64,000 bases of DNA from Cycas panzhihuaensis (lineage: Eukaryota > Cycadophyta). This document shows, one piece after another, positions 10,016 through 24,139 of the stretch; position 1 is the stretch's first letter, and each line of letters begins with the position of its first letter. The stretch lies in the NCBI GenBank assembly GCA_023213395.1, contig CM041465.1, positions 236,537,741 through 236,601,740 on the forward strand, read 5' to 3'. A model generated the notes under the pieces. The model saw only the letters and a list, made by a program, of their open reading frames with translations, searched no databases and was not told where the DNA came from. Both the position numbers and the translations under genes were made by a program.

Positions 10016-13000
10016 CAATCTCAAAATTCCATAAAAATCTTTATAAAACAATGTTAGGCTTATATAATGTCTTTAAAATTTTGCGATGAAAATCTAACAG
10101 TATTTTAACTATATAATAAACACTCTATCTTATGAAGGTAAAGCAATAAAAAGATAAAAATAGGAAGAGGAGGTTGGAATCACTCTTAAGCCCTCCAAAG
10201 CCTATAATGTCACTAATATACTCCACCTACAATACAAATAGGAAACATACCCCAAAAAGAAACCACAACTATAAAAGTATATATTCAAAATACTAAGAAA
10301 TGACTATCAAAAGCACATAAACTAATAGTTTAGTGAGAAAGGGTATGTGAACCTTAAAAATGGATTATTTGTCTCCCAATACTAACGTAAACCAAGTAGT
10401 ACTTAGTTGTAAATTCTCCTTTAAAAGTTGTTAGCCTATAGACAATAAATAAGCAAGAAGAGATACAAAAAAATAAAGCTAAAATTAAGTCAGTAAAGTA
10501 ATATTAAACTCACTCAAAGTGAAAGCAACAAACAAACAGGAAATAAACTTAACAATGGAGTTTGGGAAAGGAATACCTCATTCCAAATGGTGAGAGTGAG
10601 GCCAATGACTCTAATTTTTCAACTAAAGGATGCTTTAACACAACTAGGCATGCAATTCCAAAGTTATAATGCAATATAAGTAAGTGGATTAAGGTAAATA
10701 CCAAATTCTAACAAAATTTCAATAGCATGATGGCAGTACCTTCATGTAAAACCTTAACCTCCCCCTTCCAAAAGAAAAATAAGAGGTTAAATAAATGAAG
10801 GTGAAGTGAGGATGGATAGTTTTTAGCCCATGGTATGGGTGAAAATAATGGATCTAAATTCATGGGTTTTACCCATAAATTTATCTTAAAACCATGTGGA
10901 ATCAAAGATTTTTGATGTGACAAGGCCTCTTAAGGCTAGAAAAAATGACATGGAAGGATCTGTAACTGATAAATACTACTCTAAGACTACACGTATAATA
11001 AATGTGTTGTTTATTTCCCTCAAGATTATTTTTGGGTTGGTGGAAGTCATACTAAAAAGTTTTTCATGTATCATAAAGAACTTTGTAGCACCTCTATATT
11101 CTAGTAGAAATAGCATTCTGTTGTCTAGAAATCATAGTGAATAGACATCAAACAATGCAATGTGTAAAAATAGTTACATGATAAACTAGAAAATAAGAAA
11201 ATGATGGGAAATGAGGCAAAAATGAAGATAAAATAAGGAGAACGATGAGAAAATGGGATGATCGACAAGGCAAATAGACCAATGAAACTTTGCAAGAGTA
11301 CTAAATCAACCTTTACTAACTTGACAAGATAAATGGGTAGACTAAATGGCCATTAACTAATGTCAAACTCATTATAGGCTAAAAGTGAAACATGGCCACC
11401 AAGCCAACAAGTAGGTAGATAAAAATACACATCTATAATCTAATGGCATGACATAAAAAATAATAAACAATATAAAGAGATGGATGCATACCTTCGCTTA
11501 TCTACTATCATGATGTCCATGTTATTCCTGGCTTGTGAGAAATAAGGATGTATGTTGCACCTTAAAATTTATGATGAAGACCATTGGTTTAATCTAGGAA
11601 GCATATTACACCATGATAATACTTCATAAATAAGAAGAGAATATAGTTTCCAATCCCCCACTTCATTCTTGTTAAACCTTTCTTTGACGTTATTACATCC
11701 TATATAAATTCTTATGTTGTTGAGTTGTAATCTCCATTATGTATATAAAATGAAACTCTTTTCCTTAAAGATTAGGTTTATGAAAATTAAGCTATTTTTT
11801 CACTTAAATAATGCATAAAGTAAAAAGGAAACTCTTATAGTAATATTCTTTTCTTTATCATTATTGAACTTTCTATTAATTTTTTTCATGTACGACCTTA
11901 TGATATCCTAACCTTGCTTATATCTTAATCAAATCCTCATCCATGTTATATATGTTATCCTCCATGGGTTCTATGTAAGCCTGGCTACTTAATAATAAAC
12001 TCATAATGATATTTTAAGAAGTAAAATAATATTTTATTTAAAAAACTTTATGTTGAGTTATTGGGCTTAATATTTTAGGATTTAATACTCATTGGTAAGG
12101 TGTGCCATAGGGATACATATAAAAAATAATTTAGAGTGATTTGTTTAAAGACTACAAATTCATACATGAAGTAAACACCAAAATTTCCAATAAGATAACA
12201 AATAAAGTAAACAACTTGTATGGATATCTTGATTCTTATTCTCAAAAGCACTTGTAAGAATGTATGAAGTATAAATAATTTTTATTATGCAATGAAATCA
12301 ATCTTGTGATAAATCAAGCCTACATAAAATGCGATTATAAAGTAGTTTATATGACTAAGGCTTTTAGCCTTCTTTTGAAAAAAGAAAAAGCTAAATTTAT
12401 AAAACCAAAATGTATATTATAGAAAATATTTGGTTAGTGATAGACAAAATAGAAGTTATAAATGCAAGTAAAAGCTTACTACTAAATATAGAAATTAACT
12501 AACTTGTCAAAACATGGAAAGATAAGTGATGTATAAATGTGCTAAATTTGTATGTTTTTTTATATTAATAACTATAACACCATCATTGGAAACTTTATTG
12601 TCACCAACTAAAACACCATATTCTCTTGTTAAACTACAAGCTTTCTTATAGAACAACTCATATAATATTAACTATATATCTGTTGTACATGGGCCTTGAA
12701 TTAAAATATAGAAGATGTTATACAGTTCTAATTTAGAGAGGCATCTATAAAATATTTTCATATTAATTAGACTTTTTGTAAAATAAATAAACATCCTTTA
12801 AAGTTGGCCTCTTTATTTAGAGATGAGTATAACACATGCTTTGATGTCATTTTACATTCTATTAGTTGATAACTTTGATCTTAGTGTTAATATAGTCTTA
12901 TTAATATCATAAAAAAATTAATTCAAGAACCATTTCTTTATATTATTCATATGGGAGAAGAAAATTAATAAAGTAGGAAGGATTTCTTAAGCCTATACCA

Positions 13001-14098
13001 TCCTTATTTTAATTTATATTTAAAATAAAGAATCATGAATATTATAGGGCTTCATTTCAATAATATTCTTTATATTGTTAAGAAATACCTCATATTAATA
13101 TAAGGATTTTCACCATATAATCCAGTGATAGTTAATAACTTAGGACAATGGGTTCTTATAATTTGAAATTACCATTTATTCTTTAGTCTATAAGTGTTCA
13201 TATCTTGACAAAATATTATCTCATTTATAGAATACAATAAGAATCAAAGATAGAATCTAGAAATTAGAAAGATTTTAAATTTTATACACATTTTATGTTC
13301 AAACTAATGAACTTTCTAGATAATCTACATTAAGATTTATTTAATAGATAAATCTTAACATTCAAAATAAAACTGAATGAAATAAGAATGTTCTTTTTTC
13401 CATAATTTTAAAATGGTTGATCTGACAAAAAAAAATGTAAGTTACTAAAGGTAGTTAATTATTAGTATGCTATCATGCTATCTTTATTATATTAAAAACT
13501 TAGATGAAATATAATTTCTCAAATAAAAATTTTAAAATATATACTAGAATGGTTTTAAAAGCATTTTAGAATTCATGAAGGATTTAAGAAAATAATGGGT
13601 ATAAAATATACATGAGAATTGAACCCATATCCATAATCAAGTAGAAGATGTATTTATAAGGGTATGGTTTTGAACCAAATCATACCTAGTAAGAAATTAT
13701 AGGCTTAAGATAAGGGCACAAGCATTTAGAAATACATAATGTCTTTGAATGGATATGTGTCATGTTAACAAGAACATTTTGTACAAGTATAGAAATTTAT
13801 AAATGCTTATAATAGTATAAGATGCATATGCACATGGAAATCCAAGGTAAATTATATTTGAATTACAAGAATTTTATAGGAAGGGATCTAATTCTAAGAT
13901 ATACATGGAATTTCAATACAAAGTATAAATAGATAGTAAGAGGTAGACTTAAATTTAAGTCATTCAATTTATATAAAATTACCAATAACAACTAAATTAA
14001 TTATCTAATAATAAACTAATTAATTATCTACCCATATATTAAAGGAACAAAAATATTATTTAATACATATAAAATATTGGGTACATCTTATGGAATAC
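10016..14098. other. AT-rich unidentified sequence
   Basis: About 4.1 kb, strongly AT-rich, with CpG almost absent and stops in all frames. The only frames of any length (10708-10923 minus, 10896-11144 plus) overlap each other and show no recognisable domain. It lies between Tat-like copy 1 and copia A1 and continues beyond A1 from 19476, since A1 has a clean target duplication. It is most likely very old transposon remains, but I could not recognise a domain, LTR pair or satellite in it. Confidence 0.5.
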
Positions 14099-14103
14099 TT
14101 AAG

Positions 14104-14760
14104 TATTGAGTAAACTAGGTCCCAATAACTAAAAACTGCCACCAAGATCTAAATTATCTCACAACTAGTTACAGGAATTGAAACTAAAATTTAACATGTA
14201 AGTTCTTAAACTAAAGATAATACAATAAATAAATTAGAAATCCAAGGCATCACATATACACCCAATATAACGTGGTAAAACCCTAGTAGTATTCTAGGGA
14301 AACATCCATACAGGAAAGATATTGATCTTTATTATCAAAGAAAAGACAAATACATATAATCTATAATAGAATGTTCATAGCAATAATAACCAGCCACTCA
14401 ACTTGTCACAGTACATCCAATACATCAAACACACTCAACATAATGAAAAAACACTCTAAATCAGGCTATCTAAAAGAGTCATACAAGACACAAATCTCGA
14501 CCATAGAATCTAGGGTATTTTGAGTGAACGATCCCAATTCTCTTTACAATTTAATATGCTTTTCAGTGTTAGCCTTTTGGGTTGGGGGCTATTACACCTA
14601 AAACCCCTCTTTGTAGGAGGAGTTCCAGCTACCCCTGTACCCCCCAGCTAAGGGGGGCTCTCGACCTCCTTGGATCCCCTCGAGGAAGTTTGGAGAGGAG
14701 ACTACATTGCCAACTTATTAAAATTTTAGCCTCTAAACATTGTTGTCACATTATTTAACA
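14104..14760 (-). repeat. 3' LTR of copia A1
   Basis: It starts on the minus strand at 14760 with TGTTAAATAATG directly after the PPT and ends at 14104 in CTCAATA, where a CA end has become TA. It contains G/C-run sequence around 14600-14690, shared with the other LTRs of this family. Confidence 0.92.
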
Positions 14761-14773
14761 ATCTCCACCTTGG
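14761..14773 (-). promoter_or_regulatory. Polypurine tract of copia A1
   Basis: CCAAGGTGGAGAT on the minus strand abuts the 3' LTR. The same tract is found in A2 at 63871-63882. It primes plus-strand DNA synthesis. Confidence 0.85.
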
Positions 14774-14789
14774 CAACAATTTACCTGAT

Positions 14790-17700
14790 ATATTTCCTAA
14801 ACCATTAATCACCTTTTCTACAAGCTAAGAGAAGTTAAACACCATTTGAACTTCTCTAATAGTACTAGTTTTGTGAACATGTCAGCATAATTCTATTTTG
14901 TGATAACCTTCTTAAATACCACTCCACTTACTTTCACAATCTATCTAACAAAATGGTACTTAAGAGCAATATGCTTTGTCCTACTATAGTAAGTTGGATT
15001 CTTTGCTAAATAAATGGCACTTTGACTATCACAAAATACTTTTACCTTTTCTTGTTTTCTTCTAAGCTCAACCAATAGACCCTGCAACCAGATTGCTTCT
15101 TTACAAGCATGTGTTGTAGTAACATATTCTACTTCTGTAGTTGATAATGTAATTGTGCTTTACAATTTTGACATCCAACTAACCAAACCATTTTCAAGAG
15201 TAAATATATAACCCGAAGTAGACCTTCTCTCATTTAAATCTCCTACAAAGTTTGAATTAATATATCTACAAATCTGATTACCTGTACCTCCAAAGGTGAT
15301 GTAATAGTCACTTATGCCCCTCAAATACCGAAGCACTAATTTCACTGTTGTCCAATTTTCCTTTTCTAGATTTGCCATAAACCTACTAACTACACTGATT
15401 GCATGTGAAATGATAGGTCTTATACATACCATGACATACATCAAACTTCCTACTACACTGGTATAAAGTACATGAGACATATAATCATTTTCTTCTTTAT
15501 TGCTAGGACTCATACTCAAAGAAAGCTTGAAATAGGAAGCCAATGAGATACTCACTTATTTCATGTTTGCCATACCAAACCTAATTAGCACCTTCTTCAC
15601 ATATTTTTGTTATGATAACCATAGCTTACCATTTTTCCTGTCTCTATATATCTCCATACTTAAGATTTATTTTGGAGCTCCTAGATCCTTCATATCAAAA
15701 GTCCTAAATAATTGAGCCTTTAACTTGTTGATTTTTACCATGCTCTTGCTTATAACCAGTATGTCATCAATATGTAATACCAAGCTAATAAATAAGCCAT
15801 TATCTAAGAATTTAAAGTAAACACAATAATTATACTCACTTCTTTTGAAATTTTAGCTTTCTATGAAGGCATCAAACTTCTTGTACCATTGCTTGGGTGA
15901 TTGCTTCAGGCCATACAATGATTTCTTGAGCCTACAAATAAGTCTTTTCCTATAATCTTGTACAAACCCTTCTGGCTAATTCATATAGATCTCCTTATCT
16001 AATTCTCCATATAGAATAGTTATTTTTACATCTAGTTGCTCCAACTCCAAATCAAGAGAAGCTACTAATGCTAATAGAACTTGAATTGAAATAAGATTGA
16101 CAACTGGTGAAAATATCTCATGAAAATCAATACCTGTTTTTTATGCAAAACCTTTAGCCACCAGTCTTGCCCTATATTTATCAACCTTTCTATCAACATC
16201 TATTTTGTTCTTGAAAACCTGCCTGTAACCAAATAGTCTTCCTGTCATGTGGAAGTTCTACCAAGTCCTATGAATTATTTTTCTTCAAATCATCTATCTT
16301 TTCCTGTATAGCCCTCTTCCAATTCTCATTATAGATATCATCTATTACTTCCTATTAGCATGTAGGCTCACCATCATTAGAAACCAAAGTAATAGAAATA
16401 GAAGGGATATACCTATCAGGTGGATAACTGACTCATATAGATCTTCTAATAGTTGGTGGAGGAGTGTCGAAATACTCCTATAAATCTACTATAGATTTAT
16501 CTTCAGAAAGGTCTTCCTACTCTTCTATTTCTAAAGATGGTTGGGTCTCAAGCTTGACCTACTAATGTTCAGTTTTCTGCTCTTGTTTCACTTCAACTTC
16601 TATACTATCTAATTTTAGAAAAAGAGATTCATCAAATGTAACATCTCTGTTAATAGTGATTTTATCGGTAGTAGGATCCCACAACATGTATCCCTTCACA
16701 CTATATCTATCACCATAACCAATAAAGATACATCTCTTAGATTTTGGGTCTAACTTTAAATGTTGACTTTTATTAGTCAAGGCATAAGCATCACAACCAA
16801 AAGATTTTAAATTTGAATAGTCACATTAATGTCTAGTCCATACCTCTTCAAGAATCTTACAGTCTATTGCAAGTGATAGTGACCTATTTACCAAATAACA
16901 AGCTATTTGAATAGCTTCTATTCATATGACTTACTCCACTCTTATGTTATTTAGCATGGTTATTGTTATTTCCAAGAGTATCCTATTCATTTGCTCAACT
17001 ATGTTATTCTACTACGAAGTATAGTAAGTGGTCTTATGCCTTTTGATCCTAGCTTCTCTATAATAATTCTCAAACTCCAAGGAGTTGAACTCACCTCTAT
17101 TGTTAGTTCTTAAACATTTGATGGACTTACTAGTTCTCTTCTCAACCAAATCCTTGAACTGCTTAAACACACTAAAAACTTTAGATTTCCTTTTTAAAAA
17201 ATAGACCCATAGCTTTCTAGAGTAATCATTTATAAATGTGACAAAGTAAAATGATCCTCCATAAGATATTATAGAGGTTGGTCCCCACACATCTAAATGT
17301 ACATAATCTAGAACACCTTTACTAGTGTGACTCCCTATTTTAAACCTGAGTCTACATTGCTTTCTAAAAATATAATGTTTATAAAAAGCTAAATCTGAAA
17401 GCTGCAAGTTAGGAAGTAACTTACGATTTATCAGCACCTTAAGTCCTCTCTCACTCATGTGCCAAAGTCTCTGACGCTATAACTAAGTTGGATCTTTTGT
17501 AGTCTTTGATGTTGTAGTTGTATGGCTAATATTTGTACTTCCCACTAAAATGTAAAGGTTTCCTTTCTTTAAGACTTTTATAACAACCAAGGTGCCCTTC
17601 GATACTTTTAAGACTCCTTTATGACCTGTGTATTTATAACCGCTAGAATCTAGTTCACCCAAGGAAATCAGATTCCTTTTTAGATTAAGTATATATCTAA

Positions 17701-18761
17701 CTTCAGTTAATGTTCTTACTACACCATTGAACATTTTAATTATGATATTACCAATACCTACTGTCTTACAAGAAACTCCATTTCCCATAAACATATCACC
17801 ACCATCAAGAGGTTGGTATAATGAAAACTAACTCTTGTATGGATACGTGGTGTGAAACACCTGAATCTAATAACTAATCATGATGATAATGGAAAACATC
17901 ACAAGCAACCAAGACATCATCATTTGTACCTTGATTTGACTCCACCTGATTAGCCTCCTTGGTAAGATCTTCCTTTTTCGGGAACACCTTACTTTTGTAG
18001 CAATCCTTCTTGAGGTGACCTATCTTATTGTAGTGCTAACATCTTAGCTTACTATTCTTGCCTTTTGACTTTGATCTTAATGTGTTCTTGGAGCTTTGTC
18101 CTCTCTTAATCATTCTTCTCCTTGTTATCATATCTTCTAGTGTGGAGATTTCAAGACTAGACTTCCTCCTCACTTCTTCCGTTAGTAAAGCACTCACAAT
18201 AGAATCATAGTCTAATTTATCTATAGTGCTAAAACTAATTGAGGTGATAATATTATCTTAGGATTTTGGTAATGAACATAATAAGGTAATAACCTTGTCC
18301 TCATCCTCAATCATGACATTGATACTAGCCAACTAACAAATAAGAGTATTGAAAATATTTAAATGATTAGTAATTTTTATATCTTTCTTCATTTGCAATG
18401 AGTACAATTACCTCTTCAAGTAGATTCAATTTGTCATTGATTTGGTCATATACAAGCTTTCCAACGGGGTCCATAATCTTCTTGTTGTCTTCTCCCCTGT
18501 GATGTTAAATAGAACTTCATCTTCTAAGCACAATCATATTATGCTAAGAGTCCTTTTGTCTAGATCATTATATCCGGCATCGTCCATCTCTACAGATTTC
18601 TTTGATTTTCCTGTAAGAGCTCTGTACAAACCTTGTTGTACTAGAACATCATACACTTTCAACTTCCACAATTTGAAGTTGTTCTTGCCATTAAATTTCT
18701 CCACCTCAAACTTTGCATTTGCCAGTTTCACCACTTGGTGTAGAAAAAAGCTTGACACCAA
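14790..18761 (-). pseudogene. Gag-pol polyprotein of copia A1
   Basis: Order on the minus strand: gag (18761-18534, with KFEVEKFNGKNNFKLWKLK), a damaged zinc knuckle near 18000-18050 (GHLKKDC kept, one Cys and one Trp lost), protease/GAG-pre-integrase (17794-17483), integrase core (17458-17012, with YVHLDVWGP and FINDYSRKLWVYFLKRK, then RTNNRGEF where the second catalytic D is now N), integrase C-terminus (16780-16562), RT (about 16550-15600) and RNase H (15555-14790, with RRSTSGYIFTLENGLVSWMS). Stops split it into many pieces. It is collinear with A2. The antisense frame over gag (18442-18789 plus) is a shadow. Confidence 0.9.
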
Positions 18762-18794
18762 AACCTTTATGAACTCACTACAAAAATAAAAATA

Positions 18795-18806
18795 GCTCAG
18801 ATACCA
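18795..18806 (-). promoter_or_regulatory. Primer binding site of copia A1
   Basis: TGGTATCTGAGC on the minus strand, two bases inside the 5' LTR, matches the initiator-Met tRNA primer site used by plant copia elements with two changes. Confidence 0.82.
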
Positions 18807-18808
18807 CT

Positions 18809-19470
18809 TATTGAGTAAACTAGGTCCTAATAACCAGAAACCACCACTAAGATCTAAATTATTTTAAAACTAATTACAAGAATCAAAATTGAAATTTAAT
18901 ATGTGAGTTCTTAAACTAGAGATAATACAAAAAATAAATTAAAAGTCTAAAGCATCACATATACACCTGATATAACATGGTAAAAGCCTAACAGTGTACT
19001 AGGGAAACATCCACACAGGAAAGCTATCGATCTTTATTATTAAAGAATGGAAAAATATACATAATCTATAGTAGAATGCTCACAACAACAACAACCAGCC
19101 ACCCAACTCCTTACAATACATCCAATACATTGAACACACTCAACATAATAAAAAAACACCCTAAATCATACTATCTGAGAGTGTAATACAAGGCACAAAT
19201 CTTGACCATAGAATCTAGGGTATTTTGAGTGAATGATCCTGATTCTCTTTACAATTAAGTATGTTTTTTAGTGCTATCTTTTTAGGTCAGGGGCTATCAT
19301 CCTCGAACCCCCTCTTTACTGGGGGGAAGGGTTCCAGCTCCCCCTACACCCTCCAACCAAGGGGGGCTCACACCCCCCTTAGATCCCCTTGAGGAAGTTT
19401 AGGAGGGAAACTGCACTACCAACCTATCAAAATTTTAGCCTCCAAAATATTGTTATCATATTATTTAACA
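18809..19470 (-). repeat. 5' LTR of copia A1
   Basis: Starts at 19470 with TGTTAAATAATATG and ends at 18809 in CTCAATA, two bases before the PBS. It aligns along its whole length with 14104-14760. G/C runs lie at about 19310-19395. Confidence 0.92.
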
Positions 19471-19475
19471 TTAAG

Positions 19476-22400
19476 AAGATCAAAGAAGCATGTAATCAAT
19501 ATAGATAGATGTTATAGTAACAAAGTCATTAAATGCCTTAAAGGAATTAAACCAATCGTGAGTGATTTATTTATTTAGAGTTTAGTTAGAAGTAAGAAGT
19601 ATGAGTTTATTGAAGATAAGTAATTAAAATTTTATATAGAAATTCCATAATTACACTATGATGATTTAAGTAAGTCTTAACAAGACCACTTTTATGATAA
19701 GTTATATGCATTCAACTAACTATAACTATAACATAAAGCAACCATAATCTCAAATAAATTCCAATTAATGGTTGTGTTGAATTTTACATCTCTGGGTAAA
19801 AGTAGATATATAACATCCAATAGACAACATCCTTAAGTGCTCATAAAGATATGATTAAGATTAGATTTGAATGGGATAGAATTAATGCCACTATGAAAAG
19901 TAACTTGAATGAGATTAGAGAGCTTGAGCTTTTTACATCTAAGAGTGATTAGAAGCATAATAGATAAAATAAGCTTATAAGAAAATGTCCATGGATTTTA
20001 GATAGATGTTATTTATAGTTATGTTCTTATAATAACCTATATAATGGTATTACCTCCTTCTATAAGTCTTGGTAGTTTTTTAAGTATTATAGAAACACAT
20101 AGTTGGAAAGGCTTATTATTTAGATGGTTTTTGAAGTGGAATGAATGTTCTATGATAAATTATTTATGATGAATGATAGACACAAGGATCCATACATAAA
20201 ATAACCACTTATATGCATAGAATCAAAAGTTCATTAGGGGGAATGATGCTTTTATCATCTTGATGAAGATTGTTTCTAAGTGGGTTAATTTTTACTAGGT
20301 CAAGAATTCCAGTGTTCACATACCAATATTCACCTTATCGCTCAAGTGGAATACTCATAATCATAACCATTTAACTCCTTAAGAGATTAATAAACTAAAA
20401 AACAACCCTAAAGATAAGCTTATCATTTAATGGAGCATGAACAATTTGGTGACGTTCCTTATTGCATAAGTGCATCATGAAGAGGAGCCTCTAGTGGTCA
20501 TTACTTTTCTTTGCTATATATTAAAGTTTATGTGGCATAATATCAAGGAGTATAAGAGGAGAAATGAAAAATATAATCAATGCATTCCATCCAAAATGAC
20601 AATAATTTATAACTTTTACGCAAGCTATATATAATCACTCTCATCTCTCACCTACTTATCATTTATTATAATGTCAATGATTCTATTCAAATAACGACAC
20701 CTTATTATAATAATCAAATAAACAAAACAAAGTGCTCCTCTTACCCACATGCTGAATGTAGAACTAAATGATATGATTTCATACCCTCCAAAGTTTATTA
20801 TACTTGAGCATATTAAAGGTATTATCAAGCTATGAGAGCACTATTAAGCTTAAAACTTAGCCTAAGATAATATTAACAACTACCATATCCTTTTTAAGGA
20901 TGTTATCAAATCATCCATGATTGATATAACTATAATAAAAATAATCCTAACATTAAATCTTATTAATCTCAATGTTGACTCATAATTCAATCAACTATTC
21001 TATAATACTTTATATAAAATTATTGAAGAAACCATATATCACCTTTGCATAGTAGGCCTAATTTTATATTAATGAATAAAATTTTTTTATAAGAATTATT
21101 CAACAAAATGAGGTAAAAGACTTTCAAACAATAGGATGATAAGAAGAGATTTGGTTCATGCATAAGAATCTTATCATTAAAAATACAAGCCTCAAAGGAT
21201 TACTCTTAATGTAACTACATAAGTTGAATGACCTTGGTAAATACAAGGCATTAATAGGCATGGTTATTAGTTTACTAACTTATTGCATAGAAATATCATT
21301 TAGATATTGAGCATCTCTTTAGTGGTAGAAAAAGTAAAAGACTTGGTGAAAAATGGATATTATACTGCTTAGATTGAGCATTCAACCTCCTATATAGGAC
21401 ACATATAGCAAAAGCTTCTACAACATCAACATGCAAAGAACAAGGACCCCATTGAGCCTAATAATGTGTTACTAAAGTATAATAACATGTGACCACATTA
21501 TATATTTTAGTTATTGGATAATATATGCTTTTATTTATTTATTAACATAGATCTTAGAATATATAGTTAAAATCTAAATTATGGGAGTGCGAGCCAACAT
21601 GTGTTTTCTAGTCATGCTGATTCTTAATCTACTACAAGCTTTAGAGGAAACCATGCATCCTCCACATTTATAAGCTTTTTAATTTTTTGGCAACATAAGC
21701 ACGTGATCAAAGTGATAAAAGAAGAGGAAGAAGAGTTATATCCATTATTGTTACAATTTAAGAAATGAATAAGAGTTTATGATAGCAAATTATTCAATTA
21801 AAGGAATGATGAAATGAATATAACTATTCACATGCTTAAAATATAGTTAGAATCCTTATTTTAAATTTATAACATGTATTATTTCTTAAATTTTTATTAT
21901 TACAAATATTTTACATAAATATGAGAATGATAAGATTTTATTAAGAAAGTCTCACATGCTAGGTTTTATGATAAATAAATCTAAATAAACATATTACGTA
22001 TGGAATTTTGAATTATTTGAATAATAGGCAAAAACACTCATATAAAAATAATAAGAAATTCTATATTATGTAATCAGTTAAGAAAAATGGGTATAATGTT
22101 AAAGGGCTTTCCTTGTAAACGCTATTTTCTTTGAAAGTGTTGATATCAATTTCATAATAATTAAGCATAATGAATATAACATCGTACGAGGTGTGCTTTA
22201 AGAAAGAGTTTTGAAATGGCTTTGCTTTATTATTTTTTAAATTGAGAAGACCTTTTTATATGATAACATAAATGGATTTCTTCATCCTTAAGTTATATAT
22301 AATGAATTTTGACTATTACAAAATAAATTATCACTTGAGTAAGGTTTGAATGTGTTTGGATGATCTTTCTAGGATGTTATGCTCACATGTGACATATTTT

Positions 22401-22857
22401 TTAATTGGAATAAATTTGCTAAGTTATTTTGAATATATTATTATTATTATTTTGGCATTTACAATTTCCTTTTAAATTTAATAATGTAAGTAAAAACTAT
22501 TGAAGTCATAACTAAACAAAACTAAAAGTGTAAGTGTATGTTTGTTCTTCTAATAAGTAATAAGCTACTAATTAAGCCTAAGGAGTTCTTATGAAGCCTA
22601 GTGAAGTTAAAAGATCTCATCTAAATTTAATAGTAAATGTAGTGTTAAATAATGTTCCATTTAAGAATCCATAACCCTTTGATATGGTAAATGATTTAAT
22701 TCATTACATTATTGATTTAATATCAATTCGTGATATGCCTTTATAACCATTTGGCATTTAAATTATATTTTCAAGGGAATGGTATTTGTCATGATCTAGA
22801 TTATATTTTTTCTATATGTAAATTCAATGATCAAATAAGAGAGTTCCATGCCTTTGT
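19476..22857. other. AT-rich unidentified sequence
   Basis: Right-hand continuation of the sequence into which A1 inserted. AT-rich and CpG-poor, with no long frame on either strand. Scattered stretches (about 20280-20620 and 21170-21480) look like eroded coding sequence of a retroelement, but I could not fit them to any domain with confidence, so none is claimed. Confidence 0.45.
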
Positions 22858-22945
22858 AAACAAATGGTATGATAAGATTCATTCACTTGCATTAAGCATA
22901 TAAACAAATGGTATGATAAGGTTCATTCACTTGCATTAAGCATAT
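22858..22945. repeat. 44-bp tandem duplication
   Basis: Two adjacent 44-bp units (22858-22901 and 22902-22945) starting aaacaaatggtatgataa differ at a single base (aagattc versus aaggttc), so the duplication is recent relative to its surroundings. Confidence 0.93.
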
Positions 22946-23121
22946 ACCATGCATTGATTTTGTTTCTAATCTCTATTTTTAAAAGTGATTTAGAAGCCAA
23001 CCACCTTCCATATGCTTTGCTTTTTAATAATTAAATCTAACTATAATAAGCCAAGCTTTATAGGTGATTTAGACATAAATATATCATCATCAAAGACCTC
23101 CTAAATAATTAATTTTATAAG

Positions 23122-23473
23122 ATATGATACATGAGGAGGTAAGTTAATAGTTTATGTTAATAACCTAGGGGTTAAACAATTTGGTTAGACTTTCTTGTCA
23201 ATTTTATTACTAAGGTACACTTAATAGGGCCACCTTAAGGTTTAAGGAGGGATGATGTTCTTATTTTGCTTCTTTATAAAATCAATTTTTTGCTAGCATA
23301 TGATTCATGAGGAGGTAAGTTAATAGTTTATGTTAATAACCTAGGGGTTAAACATTTTGGTTAGATTTTCTTGTCAATTTTATTACTAAGATACACTTAA
23401 TGGGGCCACCTCAAGGTTTAAGGAGGGATGACGTTCTTATTTTGTTTCTTTATAAAATCAATTATTTTGCTAG
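23122..23473. repeat. 176-bp tandem duplication
   Basis: Two units about 176 bp apart (23122-23297 and 23298-23473), beginning atatgat(a/t)catgaggagg, about 95 percent identical by eye. Each contains ggtttaaggagggatgatg, which resembles a polypurine tract followed by a TG-starting LTR, so the duplicated piece may come from the end of an old element. That origin is not proven. Confidence 0.88.
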
Positions 23474-24016
23474 CAAAAGATTCTTTGGAGGGTGATGAGC
23501 TTGTCTTGGCAATTTGTTACACTTTTTACTTGTACCATTTGGTAGTAAATTGAGAATTATATATATGACCTTTAATAACTGTATATATTCATACCATTTT
23601 ATATTAGCTTTAAACCACACCATTTGATATGAGATCACTATCAACATGCAAACATATTTAGGTTTATATTTATTTCATTCATTTGGTAATCAATGATGAA
23701 GACAACCAACCCTAAAAAGCTTTTAATATTGATCAAGTACAATTGAATCATTATAATTCAATGATTATTTGATGTTTGATTTCTACAACCATACACTAGA
23801 TGTGTTATACTACACTAAATCTTCTATATTTCTTTATTATTCTCTTTCGTTTAGCCATTATGGACATGAATCAAACCTCTTATTAGGTTCATTAAATAAT
23901 TGACATTGTTTCAAATCAAATATGCATCATGTGGATATCAAGTTGTTAGCTGTGACTTGTTTGAAGTGACTTTTAGGCTCATTAGAGGGAGGTTTAGAAG
24001 ACCACCCTTTTGAAAT

Positions 24017-24082
24017 AAACCAACATTGAAAAATACACAACATTATCTCTCTCTCTCTCTCACTCCTTACTAATGTTGGTTT
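24017..24082. repeat. Inverted repeat enclosing a (CT)n microsatellite
   Basis: Perfect 11-bp arms, aaaccaacatt (24017-24027) and aatgttggttt (24072-24082), enclose a CT dinucleotide run near 24045-24062. Confidence 0.85.
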
Positions 24083-24139
24083 GCGTGGATCCTAGCAAAA
24101 GTTGGCTTGTAGAGATAAAATTCAATGAAGTGCCTCGTC

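Larger units (their letters stand above)
14104..19470 (-). mobile_element. Ty1/copia LTR retrotransposon A1, full length, degenerate
   Basis: Bounded by two LTRs of 657 and 662 bp and flanked by the 5-bp target duplication ttaag (14099-14103 and 19471-19475). PBS, gag, protease, integrase, RT, RNase H and PPT follow in copia order on the minus strand. It is the same family as A2 (59177 onward, plus strand), as shown by LTR start, PPT, PBS spacing and collinear proteins. LTRs differ at roughly 15 percent of sites by eye, so the insertion is old. The frame is broken many times. Confidence 0.95.

Noticed and set aside
18442-18789. Plus-strand ORF similar to minus-strand ORF 59890-60201, looking like a conserved gene
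   Set aside because: Both are antisense to the gag start of copia A1 and A2, so their similarity is explained by gag conservation.
20280-21600. Possible LINE or gypsy coding remains
   Set aside because: No motif could be matched in any frame with enough length to claim a family.
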